DNA of 19,766 nucleotides from MGNI01 sp964353875. GTDB taxonomy: Bacteria; Chloroflexota; Anaerolineae; Anaerolineales; E44-bin32. Positions 7,925 to 15,243 of the stretch are shown in pieces. The notes under the pieces are model-generated. The model saw nothing but the letters and a program-made list of their open reading frames with translations, had not been told where the DNA came from and made no database searches. How positions within the stretch are numbered: position 1 is the first letter of the stretch; the number at the start of each line of letters is the position of its first letter. The DNA lies in NCBI GenBank assembly GCA_964353875.1, contig CAYGXU010000055.1:1-19766 (forward strand), in the 5' to 3' direction. A program made the translations under genes and the position numbers.

Positions 7925-8779
7925 ATGAGAAGACAAAGGAACCAGATTATGAATGAAAGTATCCCTTCGACTTGGAGATTGATCCTCTCCCAAGCCGCAG
8001 GGGGTCCATGGAATATGGCTTTGGATGAAGCCATCCTCGAGTCTGTCGCAGCCGAGAATGCCCCTCCCACGCTGCGATTATACGCCTGGGAGCCTCCCTG
8101 TCTCTCACTTGGCTATGCACAACCCTTCGCCCAAGTTGATTCTTTACGCCTGCAACAATACGGCTGGGGAATCGTTCGCCGTCCGACTGGGGGGAGAGCG
8201 ATTCTCCATACCGATGAGTTGACGTACTCCATCTCGCTATCCATCGATGACCCTCATATGCGCGGTGGCGTACTCGAAAGTTATCGCTACTTGAGCAGGG
8301 GATTGGTTTCGTCGCTTCATCTGCTTGGCCTGGAAGTTCAAATCCAACCCGAAATACAGAGTAGCCAGTCAGAACGTGCTAACCCTGTTTGCTTTGAACT
8401 CCCTAGTTCCTATGAAATTACCATTCGGGGTAAAAAAATCGTCGGAAGTGCTCAGGTCCGGCGTAAAGGCGGTATTTTGCAACATGGGAGCATTCCCCTG
8501 GCGGGAGATATTGGCCGAATTTGCCTAGCTTTGGTATTTCAGAATGAAGAACAACGCCAACAAGCGATGCGGCGGGCGCGCCAGAGAGCGACGACCATCG
8601 AAGACAACCTTGGCAAACGTGTCGCCTGGGAGCAGGCCGCTGACGCCATGCGCTCTGGCTTCTCTCAAGGATTGAGACTGAGATTCGAAGTACAAGAGCC
8701 AAAAGAGAGAGAGATTGCGCGTGCTCAGGTACTATGCAAAGAACGATATGAACAAAGAGCTTGGACTACGCGTGTATAA
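7925..8779 (+). CDS. Lipoate-protein ligase A / octanoyltransferase (LipM-type) family protein
   Basis: A 284-residue member of the BPL/LplA/LipB family that attaches octanoyl or lipoyl groups to the lipoyl domains of 2-oxoacid dehydrogenases or glycine cleavage protein H. The family core is clear: WRLILSQAAGGPWNMALDEA, then RRPTGGRAILHTDELTYS (about 85-102), then GKKIVGSAQVRRKGGILQHG (169-188) with the conserved lysine. Cys156 in ANPVCF lies where LipM octanoyltransferases have their catalytic cysteine, which favours LipM over a true ATP-dependent ligase. A lipoyl synthase gene is not in view. Two starts are possible. The ATG at 7925 has TAGGA 7 nt upstream; the ATG at 7949 has AAAGGA 8 nt upstream and begins nearer to the conserved region. 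I report the longer form. Confidence 0.88.
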   Translation: MRRQRNQIMNESIPSTWRLILSQAAGGPWNMALDEAILESVAAENAPPTLRLYAWEPPCLSLGYAQPFAQVDSLRLQQYGWGIVRRPTGGRAILHTDELTYSISLSIDDPHMRGGVLESYRYLSRGLVSSLHLLGLEVQIQPEIQSSQSERANPVCFELPSSYEITIRGKKIVGSAQVRRKGGILQHGSIPLAGDIGRICLALVFQNEEQRQQAMRRARQRATTIEDNLGKRVAWEQAADAMRSGFSQGLRLRFEVQEPKEREIARAQVLCKERYEQRAWTTRV

Positions 8780-8906
8780 TACTCATCAAATTACTCCAAT
8801 ACACGAGGTCTTATTCGAAAATAGGCATTCAAAATAGATGCGCTTTTAAACAGCATGCATTTAGTAATATATTCTCAAATTGGAATCCCGTTATCGTGAG
8901 TGAAGA

Positions 8907-10721
8907 ATGATAGATCGCCCCCGTAATCTTCGACGCCTTTCCATCTATGCTTTTGGATTCCTTCTTCTGTTAATCACCATTACAAATTGCACGCAAGGAA
9001 CCCCAACAAACCAGCCGGCCCCAGTAGATACCTTATTTAACTTCACAGAAACTCCTCACCCTATCATTTCGCCTTCTCAGGAGAGCATAAAGCCGCCCTC
9101 CCAATCGCCATCCACAACACCCACACCCTATCCATCCCCTACTCCTCTGCCCACCAGCACGCCCACCAAAGAAGGGCCGCGCGCAAAACGCATCCCCATT
9201 TTGGAATACCACCATTCCGAGTTCGTATCTCATGCGGATAAAGTCAATATGACCACAGAATGGTTCCTTAAGCAGATGGCCTGGTTGGATCAAAATGGAT
9301 TCACAACCCTTAGTGCAGAGGAATTGATCGCTTTCGTCGACGGTCTCGATAGCCCACCTGAGAAAAGCGTCGTCTTGACCTTCGATATCGGAACAGCGAA
9401 AGCGGATAACTTTCGGCAGGTGATCATTCCTGCGCTTCGCCAATATGGATACAAAGCGTTATTCTTCGTCCTGATCAATGCCATTTCGGATGATGGCGCC
9501 GCGAATACCCTCACATGGTCAGATCTTCGAGAATGGCAGCAAGAGGGTTTGATCTCCGTCCAATCCCATGGTGTATATCATCCTGACTATCAGGACCTGA
9601 CCTATGATCAGAAACTTTGGGATTCCAAGACCTCTTTTGAGGTCATCACACAAGAGGTGGGAGAATCCCCTTTGATTCTCGCTTACCCTTATGATTCGGT
9701 TCCCCAAGACGCTGAACGTTTGATGCAAGAAGTTGGCTATCAATTAGCCCTGGCGGGGCACCGGTTAGAGCGAAGCGTTCTACTTGGAGACCCTGATCGT
9801 TTTGCTCTTCCACGTTATTATCCCTATTCGAATGAAGAGGCCTATCCCGTTCTTAGTGATGGATATGGATGGACTTTTCCTGAGATGATGCTTGCAGCGA
9901 TTAGCGAACCTGGCCAGCAATTGGTTGCGTCCCCCTTATTGCTTCCAGCACAAGAACCCTACATTCCTTCAGATTTACAGGATCTTGTCAATTTTTGTCG
10001 TGCCAAAGGGAAAGAACGCCTTTATGAAATAGATGCAGCCGCTCAATTTCCGACCGATATCCGCTCAGCCGCTCAGGATACGTTGCAGAATCCGGTGCTC
10101 ATTAAGCCAACCTGCAACTTCGGTCCTGCCATCATCCCTGATTCAATCGTGCTCCATTTTACTCAGGGTCCCTACCCTTCCACAGTTTACGAATTCCGCG
10201 AGAACAAGTACGAAACGAGCGCGCATTACATCATCGATCGTGATGGCACCATTACTCAGATGGTTCCCGAATTCTTCGCTGCTTACCATGTGACCTGCTA
10301 TGGCTATCGCTCCCTCTGCACCCCTTCCTGCCCCATCTGCGAAGATGAGCAAGGAAAATTTACCGAGCCATGGACACGTTCGATCGGAATTGAACTGGTT
10401 AACAACGGCAGGTTGCGTGGTAAATTCGGCGACTTTCGAAATCCAGATGACTCCCCCTTCACCGGTCTGGTGTATGAAGACTATCTCGCCTCATTTTCTT
10501 ACCGATACTGGGAAGACTTCCCGATGGAACAAATCGAGACGCTGCGTGTTCTGGTCGAGGACATCATGCATCGTTGGGACATCCCCCTGGAAAGAGTCAT
10601 CGGGCATAGTCGCATCCAACCAGAAAAAATCGATCCTGGTCCCGCTCTGAATCTTACTTGGAACCGATATGGAGATCCAGCTCGCGAAGCCATTTTCCAA
10701 CCTGCCGCCACGGCGGAGTAA
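8907..10721 (+). CDS. Cell-wall lipoprotein: polysaccharide-deacetylase-like domain plus N-acetylmuramoyl-L-alanine amidase (Amidase_2)
   Basis: A 604-residue exported protein. The signal ends in a lipobox-like TITNC with Cys28 (Asn before Cys is unusual), then a Pro/Ser/Thr-rich linker to about residue 90. Residues 95-310 resemble the NodB/CE4 polysaccharide deacetylase fold: YHHSEF, TFDIG at 158-162 in place of TFDDG, SHGVYH at 220-225 giving the H-x3-H metal pair, and YPYD near 260. Residues 400-590 are an Amidase_2/AmpD-like domain that cuts the MurNAc-L-Ala bond of peptidoglycan: H417 in VLHFTQ, SAHYIIDRDGTI, SIGIELVNN, and GHSRIQPEKIDPG with H567 and D576 as zinc ligands. The amidase therefore looks active, while the deacetylase has lost the second Asp. 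A cysteine cluster lies at 464-478. It probably works on the cell envelope surface in wall remodelling. Confidence 0.87.
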   Translation: MIDRPRNLRRLSIYAFGFLLLLITITNCTQGTPTNQPAPVDTLFNFTETPHPIISPSQESIKPPSQSPSTTPTPYPSPTPLPTSTPTKEGPRAKRIPILEYHHSEFVSHADKVNMTTEWFLKQMAWLDQNGFTTLSAEELIAFVDGLDSPPEKSVVLTFDIGTAKADNFRQVIIPALRQYGYKALFFVLINAISDDGAANTLTWSDLREWQQEGLISVQSHGVYHPDYQDLTYDQKLWDSKTSFEVITQEVGESPLILAYPYDSVPQDAERLMQEVGYQLALAGHRLERSVLLGDPDRFALPRYYPYSNEEAYPVLSDGYGWTFPEMMLAAISEPGQQLVASPLLLPAQEPYIPSDLQDLVNFCRAKGKERLYEIDAAAQFPTDIRSAAQDTLQNPVLIKPTCNFGPAIIPDSIVLHFTQGPYPSTVYEFRENKYETSAHYIIDRDGTITQMVPEFFAAYHVTCYGYRSLCTPSCPICEDEQGKFTEPWTRSIGIELVNNGRLRGKFGDFRNPDDSPFTGLVYEDYLASFSYRYWEDFPMEQIETLRVLVEDIMHRWDIPLERVIGHSRIQPEKIDPGPALNLTWNRYGDPAREAIFQPAATAE

Positions 10722-10723
10722 AA

Positions 10724-10867
10724 GTGGATAGACAGTCCGGGAATCTTATAAGAGAAGAGAGCTTGATTGATCTGCTATCCCAAGTAACGAATCTTTCAAT
10801 ATTCGGGGAAGAGGCCCGCTTGACCGCTTTGGTTGAATCGTATCTACGAAGGATGAGAAAAAGATGA
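10724..10867 (+). CDS. Possible small protein, 47 residues, unknown function
   Basis: A short open frame starting at GTG 10724, two bases after the stop of the amidase gene and in a different frame. GGAG lies at 10715-10718, about 5 nt before the start, which is what makes it credible. The predicted peptide is amphipathic and charged (RQSGNLIREESLIDLLSQ, then SIFGEEARLTALVESYL), ending in the basic RRMRKR. I recognise no family. The tight spacing suggests translational coupling with the cell-wall lipoprotein. It could equally be chance, since 47 codons is short. Confidence 0.4.
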   Translation: MDRQSGNLIREESLIDLLSQVTNLSIFGEEARLTALVESYLRRMRKR

Positions 10868-10999
10868 CCCCTCCGTGGGACAATACCCATTCTCCCATAC
10901 GAACTTCTAGGGCATCTAAAGCCGGAGGCCAACTTATTCTTATCCCCAATTTTCCGAATCGATCTTGTTCCTTCTCAGCCCTCAGGCTAAACTAAGAAC

Positions 11000-11284
11000 A
11001 TGCACATCGGAGCGCTCACCCTCGAATTGCATCTCCCTGGTTGCCATTCCCTCAAAGAAAAGCGCAGCCGGATTAAACCCCTCCTGGCGGGTATCCACCG
11101 AAAATTCAATGTCTCCGCTTCAGAAATCGATCAAAACGATCGCTGGCAATTTGCTTTAATCGCATGTGTCACAGTTAGCAATGATTCCCGGCATGTGCAA
11201 CAGTTGCTCAGCAGCATCCTTGCGTGGATCGAAACACAACATCCTGATCTACAAGTGATTGACGATAAAATCACTCTTCTATAA
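11000..11284 (+). CDS. DUF503 (YlxP-like) family protein
   Basis: A 94-residue protein matching the DUF503 family in length and pattern: N-terminal hydrophobic strand MHIGALTLELHLPG, the hallmark SLKEKRSRIKPLL, then the FNVSASEID-x-ND motif and a VSNDSRHVQQLL helix. YlxP-type proteins are small ferredoxin-fold proteins often encoded beside ribosome-maturation genes (rbfA, infB) in Firmicutes, and their biochemical role is poorly known. Here no such neighbour is present. The Shine-Dalgarno sequence is weak (only CTAAGAAC just upstream), and the preceding 132 nt show nothing I can name. It is followed by a likely terminator at 11327-11368. Confidence 0.85.
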   Translation: MHIGALTLELHLPGCHSLKEKRSRIKPLLAGIHRKFNVSASEIDQNDRWQFALIACVTVSNDSRHVQQLLSSILAWIETQHPDLQVIDDKITLL

Positions 11285-11326
11285 AACTTGAAGTCATCCA
11301 AAACATTATCCATCCAAACCATACTT

Positions 11327-11368
11327 TGATCGCATAGGATGCAACCCGCATGATGCGATTAGTTTTAC
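11327..11368 (+). terminator. Probable intrinsic terminator of the DUF503 gene
   Basis: ATCGCAT (11329-11335) pairs with ATGCGAT (11353-11359), extended outward by one G-T and one T-A pair. Inside it ATGC pairs with GCAT around an AACCC loop, across a small bulge. TTAGTTTTAC follows, a partial T-run. It lies about 45 nt after the stop codon. Confidence 0.5.
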
Positions 11369-11480
11369 TCTGCGTTGTATTCAATCGGGTACACTATTGA
11401 TGAAATTACCATACCTGAATGCATTTCCCATTCAAGCCATCTTCAATCCTTAAACAGGTTATTATGGATGTTTGCCTTCT

Positions 11481-11513
11481 CTATAAAAAGACCACACAGC
11501 CAATGCTGTGTGG
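11481..11513 (-). terminator. Intrinsic terminator of the stand-alone receiver gene
   Basis: Read on the minus strand, a perfect 9-bp stem (CCACACAGC, loop ATTG, GCTGTGTGG) at 11513-11492 is followed directly by TCTTTTTAT. It lies 45 nt beyond the stop of the receiver gene. Stem strength and T-run are both good, so the call is firm. It shows the receiver is a monocistronic unit. Confidence 0.88.
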
Positions 11514-11557
11514 AAGAGGGAGATAGGAATGGAGATAATACCCTGCGACGGATAACC

Positions 11558-11947
11558 CTACGCTACCTGCATATCACTTACAAGCAATCGCCTCCTGACG
11601 AGCGCATTCAGACGTGAGACCAACAAACTCGCATGGATAGGCTTGATGAGATAATCATCCGCACCTGCATCTAAAGCACGTGCGACACTGGCAGGAGCAC
11701 CAAGGGCAGAGAGGATCATGATGGGAACATCACTGAATTGACGTATTTGCTCACATACTTCCCACCCATCCATCTCTGGCATCAGTAAATCGAGGATAAC
11801 CACTTCAGGCGTCTCCTGCCGACAGGCCTCGATCCCATCCTCTCCAGTGTAAGCCGTATGAACTTGGAAATCTTTCCCACGCAACAATGTGCGTAACATG
11901 ATCGAAAAATCGGGGTCATCATCAATCAGTAAGATATCGATCGCCAT
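11558..11947 (-). CDS. Single-domain response regulator (receiver only)
   Basis: A 129-residue CheY-like receiver with no output domain. Acidic pocket residues D10 and D11 lie in LLIDDDPDFS. The phosphoacceptor is D53 in VVILDLLMPEMDG, S80 takes the conserved Ser/Thr position in IMILSAL, and K102 is in DYLIKP. All residues needed for phosphorylation are therefore present. The C-terminus ends soon after the last helix, so it must signal by protein contact, as a phosphate sink, or as a relay to another protein. It is divergent from the two-kinase operon across a 137-nt gap, which makes one of those kinases a likely partner; this is inferred from position only. A short purine tract (AGGGAAC) precedes the ATG. 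It has its own terminator. Confidence 0.92.
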   Translation of the reverse strand: MAIDILLIDDDPDFSIMLRTLLRGKDFQVHTAYTGEDGIEACRQETPEVVILDLLMPEMDGWEVCEQIRQFSDVPIMILSALGAPASVARALDAGADDYLIKPIHASLLVSRLNALVRRRLLVSDMQVA

Positions 11948-11995
11948 AGTTCCCTACCATTTGACTGTTTCCATTATGACGGAAATCCACATAGA

Positions 11996-12013
11996 TTAAC
12001 CTTACAGTTAACT
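11996..12013 (+). promoter_or_regulatory. Candidate PhoB/PhoP-type direct-repeat operator
   Basis: TTAACC (11996-12001) and TTAACT (12008-12013) form a direct repeat with a 12-bp period. That is close to the tandem TTAACA-like boxes bound by OmpR/PhoB-family regulators. It lies just upstream of the predicted -35 at 12027 and in the gap shared with the divergent receiver. Autoregulation by the operon's own winged-helix regulator (14512-15243) is an inference. The repeat is short, so chance is not excluded. Confidence 0.3.
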
Positions 12014-12026
12014 ATCAGTACCCCGC

Positions 12027-12055
12027 TTGCTCAAAATCCGCATAATGACTATGAT
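12027..12055 (+). promoter_or_regulatory. Predicted promoter of the two-kinase operon
   Basis: TTGCTC at 12027-12032 and TATGAT at 12050-12055 are separated by 17 nt. The -10 matches 5 of 6 consensus bases; the -35 only 3 of 6, as expected for a promoter that needs an activator. The start would lie near 12062, giving a leader of about 23 nt to the ATG at 12085. Confidence 0.4.
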
Positions 12056-12084
12056 ATTTCCAGATACTTTTATTTTTCTAAATA

Positions 12085-13269
12085 ATGCTGGTAGGTACGA
12101 TGACTGCGGATGAGAAAAGCACAACTTTAGCTTGCCCACGATGTGGTGCAAATCTGGATGCAGATGAGCGGACGTGCTTGAATTGTGGTATTGATCTTAT
12201 CCTCTTAACCCTTCTCACCGAACGGGCATATTTAGACGGAACTCCAGGGGCAGCACCGATTCAGACCACACCGGAAATTCTCGTACCTCGCATTGGGGAA
12301 TACCTCATTCAGCAAGGATTGATTAGCCAGGATCAACTCGAGGCTGCCTTGGAACACCAAAAAACTCTGAATGCCTCCGGAGAACGGCGTCTCCTTGGTC
12401 AGACTCTGATTGAAATGGGCTTCATTGATCATGAAACCTTGGACCGAACGATCAATCTGCAAATCCTTGAACTTCATGCCGCTCTTCAAGAAGCCAATCG
12501 AGGTTTGGAGAAGCGCGTACAAGAACGGACAGTCGAATTGCAGATGGCTCTTGAGCGATTAACGGAGACCAACCAAATTAAAGCCAATCTTATCTCCAAC
12601 GTCTCTCATGAATTGCGCACCCCGCTGGCACATATCAAAGGTTACGTAGAGTTGATTATCGACGAGGAATTAGGCGCACTCTCCACTGCACAAAAAGAAG
12701 CTTTGGAAGTGATGTATCGCGCTACCAATCGACTCGAACAATTGATTGAAGATCTCATCGATTTTTCTACCGCTTCCCGAGAGGGCCTGACTTTGAACAT
12801 TCAACCTCTCTCCATCACAGATCTGGCGGAGAGTGTTATCCGACGTTCTCAATCGAAAGCGGATAAGGCATGCGTGTCTCTTGAACTTGACATCAGCAAT
12901 CCTCTCCCAGCGATTCGAGCAGATCCAGAGCGATTAGAATGGGTCTTGCTGCAATTGGTAGACAATGGGATTAAATTTACACCGGATGGCGGAACGATCA
13001 CATTAGGAGCAAGGCACGACGGCAACTTCGTCCAAGTATTTGTCCGCGATACGGGTGTGGGAATACCTGCAGAGAGGATCGAGGAAATTTTCATACCCTT
13101 CCATCAATTGGATGGATCTCCAACCCGTCGATATGGTGGTACAGGTTTGGGATTGGCATTGGTAAAATTGATTCTCGATACTCACGGCGCCGAGTTAAAA
13201 GTGGAAAGTACCGTAAACCAAGGAAGCTTGCTTAGCTTCCCGATACCTGTGGCGATTGATTTAGAATGA
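12085..13269 (+). CDS. Soluble histidine kinase with N-terminal zinc ribbon and MshEN-like (cyclic-di-GMP-binding type) domain
   Basis: A 394-residue sensor kinase with no membrane segment. C17-x2-C20 and C31-x2-C34 form a zinc ribbon. Residues 69-92 and 103-126 are two 24-residue motifs of the MshEN/GspE N-terminal type (R-x-G-x2-L-I-x2-G-x6-L-x3-L-x2-Q), the fold that binds cyclic di-GMP in pilus and type II secretion ATPases. A coiled coil (about 127-163) leads to HisKA with phospho-His H175 in SHELRTPLAHIKG. The ATPase domain has N294, DTGVGIP (322-328) and GGTGLGLA. Ligand binding is inferred; the second motif lacks the leading arginine. Its ATGA stop/start overlaps the next kinase gene. 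The ATG at 12100 is an alternative start with a slightly better, though close, GGTAGG upstream. Confidence 0.9.
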   Translation: MLVGTMTADEKSTTLACPRCGANLDADERTCLNCGIDLILLTLLTERAYLDGTPGAAPIQTTPEILVPRIGEYLIQQGLISQDQLEAALEHQKTLNASGERRLLGQTLIEMGFIDHETLDRTINLQILELHAALQEANRGLEKRVQERTVELQMALERLTETNQIKANLISNVSHELRTPLAHIKGYVELIIDEELGALSTAQKEALEVMYRATNRLEQLIEDLIDFSTASREGLTLNIQPLSITDLAESVIRRSQSKADKACVSLELDISNPLPAIRADPERLEWVLLQLVDNGIKFTPDGGTITLGARHDGNFVQVFVRDTGVGIPAERIEEIFIPFHQLDGSPTRRYGGTGLGLALVKLILDTHGAELKVESTVNQGSLLSFPIPVAIDLE

Positions 13270-14525
13270 CAGGACCTCTGGTTCCTCCCGGACCCTTAAG
13301 TACAGGCACAGAACTCAATGCTGTGTATGCTATTGCACGCGTTGTGGCCGAGACTTATGACACAGAAACCGGCCTGGACACTGTTTTCCGTTTGGCGCGC
13401 ACAATCTTCATTTTCGATATTGTTTCCCTCTATCTTCAAGATGAAGAGACGGGCGATCTTGAAGCGGTGTATGCAAGCGCACTCGGCCGCGGACGCTCTC
13501 GAGAAGCGGAACTTGCCTGGGGCGAACAGGCCGCTCATGAAGCCTACCGGACGGGTCAAACCGTATTGAGACAGGAGGATACCGGCCCAACTGTTAAGGG
13601 ACGTGAACGCCGCCGCGATTACCTCGGTTTACCGTTATTGGTTGGCGGTCGATGTGTCGGCGGACTGGTTTTTGGACGTTTCGGCGGACCCTCCTTCCCA
13701 CCGGAACATATCCGATTAGCGGAATTTGTAGCCTGGCATGTTGGCCAATTACTTGAAAATCGTCGCTTGGCTCATCGCATTGCCACACTCGAAGCACAAC
13801 GGGAATTAGCTCGCATGCAGGACGAGTTCATCTCCACCATCTCTCATGAACTAAGGACGCCTTTGGGTTTTATCAAAGGCTATGTCACAACCCTGCTCCG
13901 TGACGATGTTGACTGGAAACCTGATACACGTGCGGAATTTCTCAAAATCGTTGATGACGAAGCAGATCGCCTGCGTGACTTGATCGATAACCTGCTCGAT
14001 TCATCTCGTCTTGAAAGTGGTCGCCTGGGGATGACTTGTGAGCCCACCCGCATCAGCCCCCTGATCCGAGATACCGCAGAAAGGACTCGCTCAGCCTACC
14101 CGGATATGGACCTCCGCCTTGAGATCAGTGACAACCTCCCCACTGTCGAGATTGATGCCACACGAATCTCCCAAGTTCTGGATAATCTGCTTTCCAACGC
14201 GCATAAGTATGCCGCTGGGAGTAAGGTGATCATCCGGGCGAAAAACCATGGAGAAAAAATCCGCTTGGATGTGATCGACTTCGCTGCTGGTATCGCCAGC
14301 GAACATATTCCTTACCTATTCGAACGATTCTATCGAGTTCCCGGGAGCACAAGCACTGTGCGGGGCACCGGTCTGGGTCTATACATCTGTCGAAAGATCA
14401 TTGAGGCACATGGGGGAGAGATCGGCGTTGACAGCAAACCCGGGCAAGGATCGACTTTCTACTTCACATTACCAATTGCTACCTCTTCAGAAGTAGCTTC
14501 GGAGAAAAGCAATGATACAAAATAA
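13266..14525 (+). CDS. GAF-domain soluble histidine kinase
   Basis: A 419-residue cytoplasmic sensor kinase. Residues 15-165 have the GAF pattern (helix, then strands such as FIFDIVSLYLQDEETGDL and LGLPLLVGGRCVGGLVFG), a fold that binds small ligands or chromophores. A short coiled coil leads to HisKA with phospho-His H194 in ISHELRTPLGFIKG. The ATPase domain has an intact N box (N307 and N311 in LDNLLSNAHKYA) and G2 box (GTGLGL at 367-372). The G1 box reads DFAAGI (338-343) instead of D-x-G-x-G-I, so its first glycine is alanine. The start ATG overlaps the stop of the preceding kinase (ATGA), and its end overlaps the response regulator by 14 nt, so the three should be co-translated. The signal sensed cannot be named. 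Confidence 0.92.
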   Translation: MTGPLVPPGPLSTGTELNAVYAIARVVAETYDTETGLDTVFRLARTIFIFDIVSLYLQDEETGDLEAVYASALGRGRSREAELAWGEQAAHEAYRTGQTVLRQEDTGPTVKGRERRRDYLGLPLLVGGRCVGGLVFGRFGGPSFPPEHIRLAEFVAWHVGQLLENRRLAHRIATLEAQRELARMQDEFISTISHELRTPLGFIKGYVTTLLRDDVDWKPDTRAEFLKIVDDEADRLRDLIDNLLDSSRLESGRLGMTCEPTRISPLIRDTAERTRSAYPDMDLRLEISDNLPTVEIDATRISQVLDNLLSNAHKYAAGSKVIIRAKNHGEKIRLDVIDFAAGIASEHIPYLFERFYRVPGSTSTVRGTGLGLYICRKIIEAHGGEIGVDSKPGQGSTFYFTLPIATSSEVASEKSNDTK

Positions 14526-15243
14526 ATCCATCCTAGTTGTTGACGATGATCCACGATATCTTCGGCTGGTGGAAGTAAATCTCATGGCCGAAGACTATAC
14601 TGTGCGAACGGCATCTGATGGCCAACAGGCAGTCGAAGCCGTCGCTACTGACCAACCGGATTTGATCTTGCTTGACGTTATGATGCCTATCATGGATGGG
14701 TTTACAGCCTGTGAACGGATTCGCGAGTTTTCCAATATCCCTATTATTATTTTGACGGCAAAAGGCGAAGAAAGGGATCGCGTACGCGGCCTTGATGCAG
14801 GAGCGGATGATTACATCGTGAAACCATTTTCTGCACAGGAGCTTCTTGCTCGGGTGCGTGCGGTACTGCGACGGGCTGAGCGTCAAATGATCGATCAATA
14901 TCACCAGCCTGTAATCGAGCATCATGAATTGAAAATCGATTTGGCGCGTGCGCAGGTATTCACCAAGAACAAAGAGGTCTCCCTGACCGCCACCGAATAT
15001 CGCCTGCTTCAAACATTGGCGACCACCATGGGCAGAGTCCTGACACCAGAAGAATTGCTAACCACCGTCTGGGGAACCGAATACCGCGATGATAAAGAGA
15101 TTCTATGGGTCTGTCTTAGCCGATTACGTCAGAAGATCGAACCAGATCCCAAGAATCCGATCCATATTGTAACCCGACAAGGGCTCGGCTATCTAATGCC
15201 TCCCGAGGATGAAAGTGGCGAGGGGAACGAACAAAACGACTGA
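14512..15243 (+). CDS. OmpR/PhoB-family response regulator
   Basis: A 243-residue DNA-binding response regulator. The receiver (about 5-118) has the acidic pocket D11-D13, phosphoacceptor D55 in LILLDVMMPIMDG, T82, and K104 in YIVKPF. The winged-helix output domain (about 130-235) shows TATEYRLLQTLATTMGRVLT, the recognition-helix region LWVCLSRLRQKIEP, and the closing IVTRQGLGYLM, all typical of the OmpR/PhoB class. It probably takes phosphate from one or both kinases encoded upstream, since the genes overlap. Phosphorylated dimers of this class bind direct repeats; the TTAAC repeat at 11996-12013 is a candidate target. The last residues (ESGEGNEQND) are an acidic tail of unknown role. Confidence 0.95.
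   Translation: MIQNKSILVVDDDPRYLRLVEVNLMAEDYTVRTASDGQQAVEAVATDQPDLILLDVMMPIMDGFTACERIREFSNIPIIILTAKGEERDRVRGLDAGADDYIVKPFSAQELLARVRAVLRRAERQMIDQYHQPVIEHHELKIDLARAQVFTKNKEVSLTATEYRLLQTLATTMGRVLTPEELLTTVWGTEYRDDKEILWVCLSRLRQKIEPDPKNPIHIVTRQGLGYLMPPEDESGEGNEQND

Noticed and set aside
14533..15012. 159-residue frame antisense to the response regulator
   Set aside because: Shadow of the clearly conserved OmpR-family gene.
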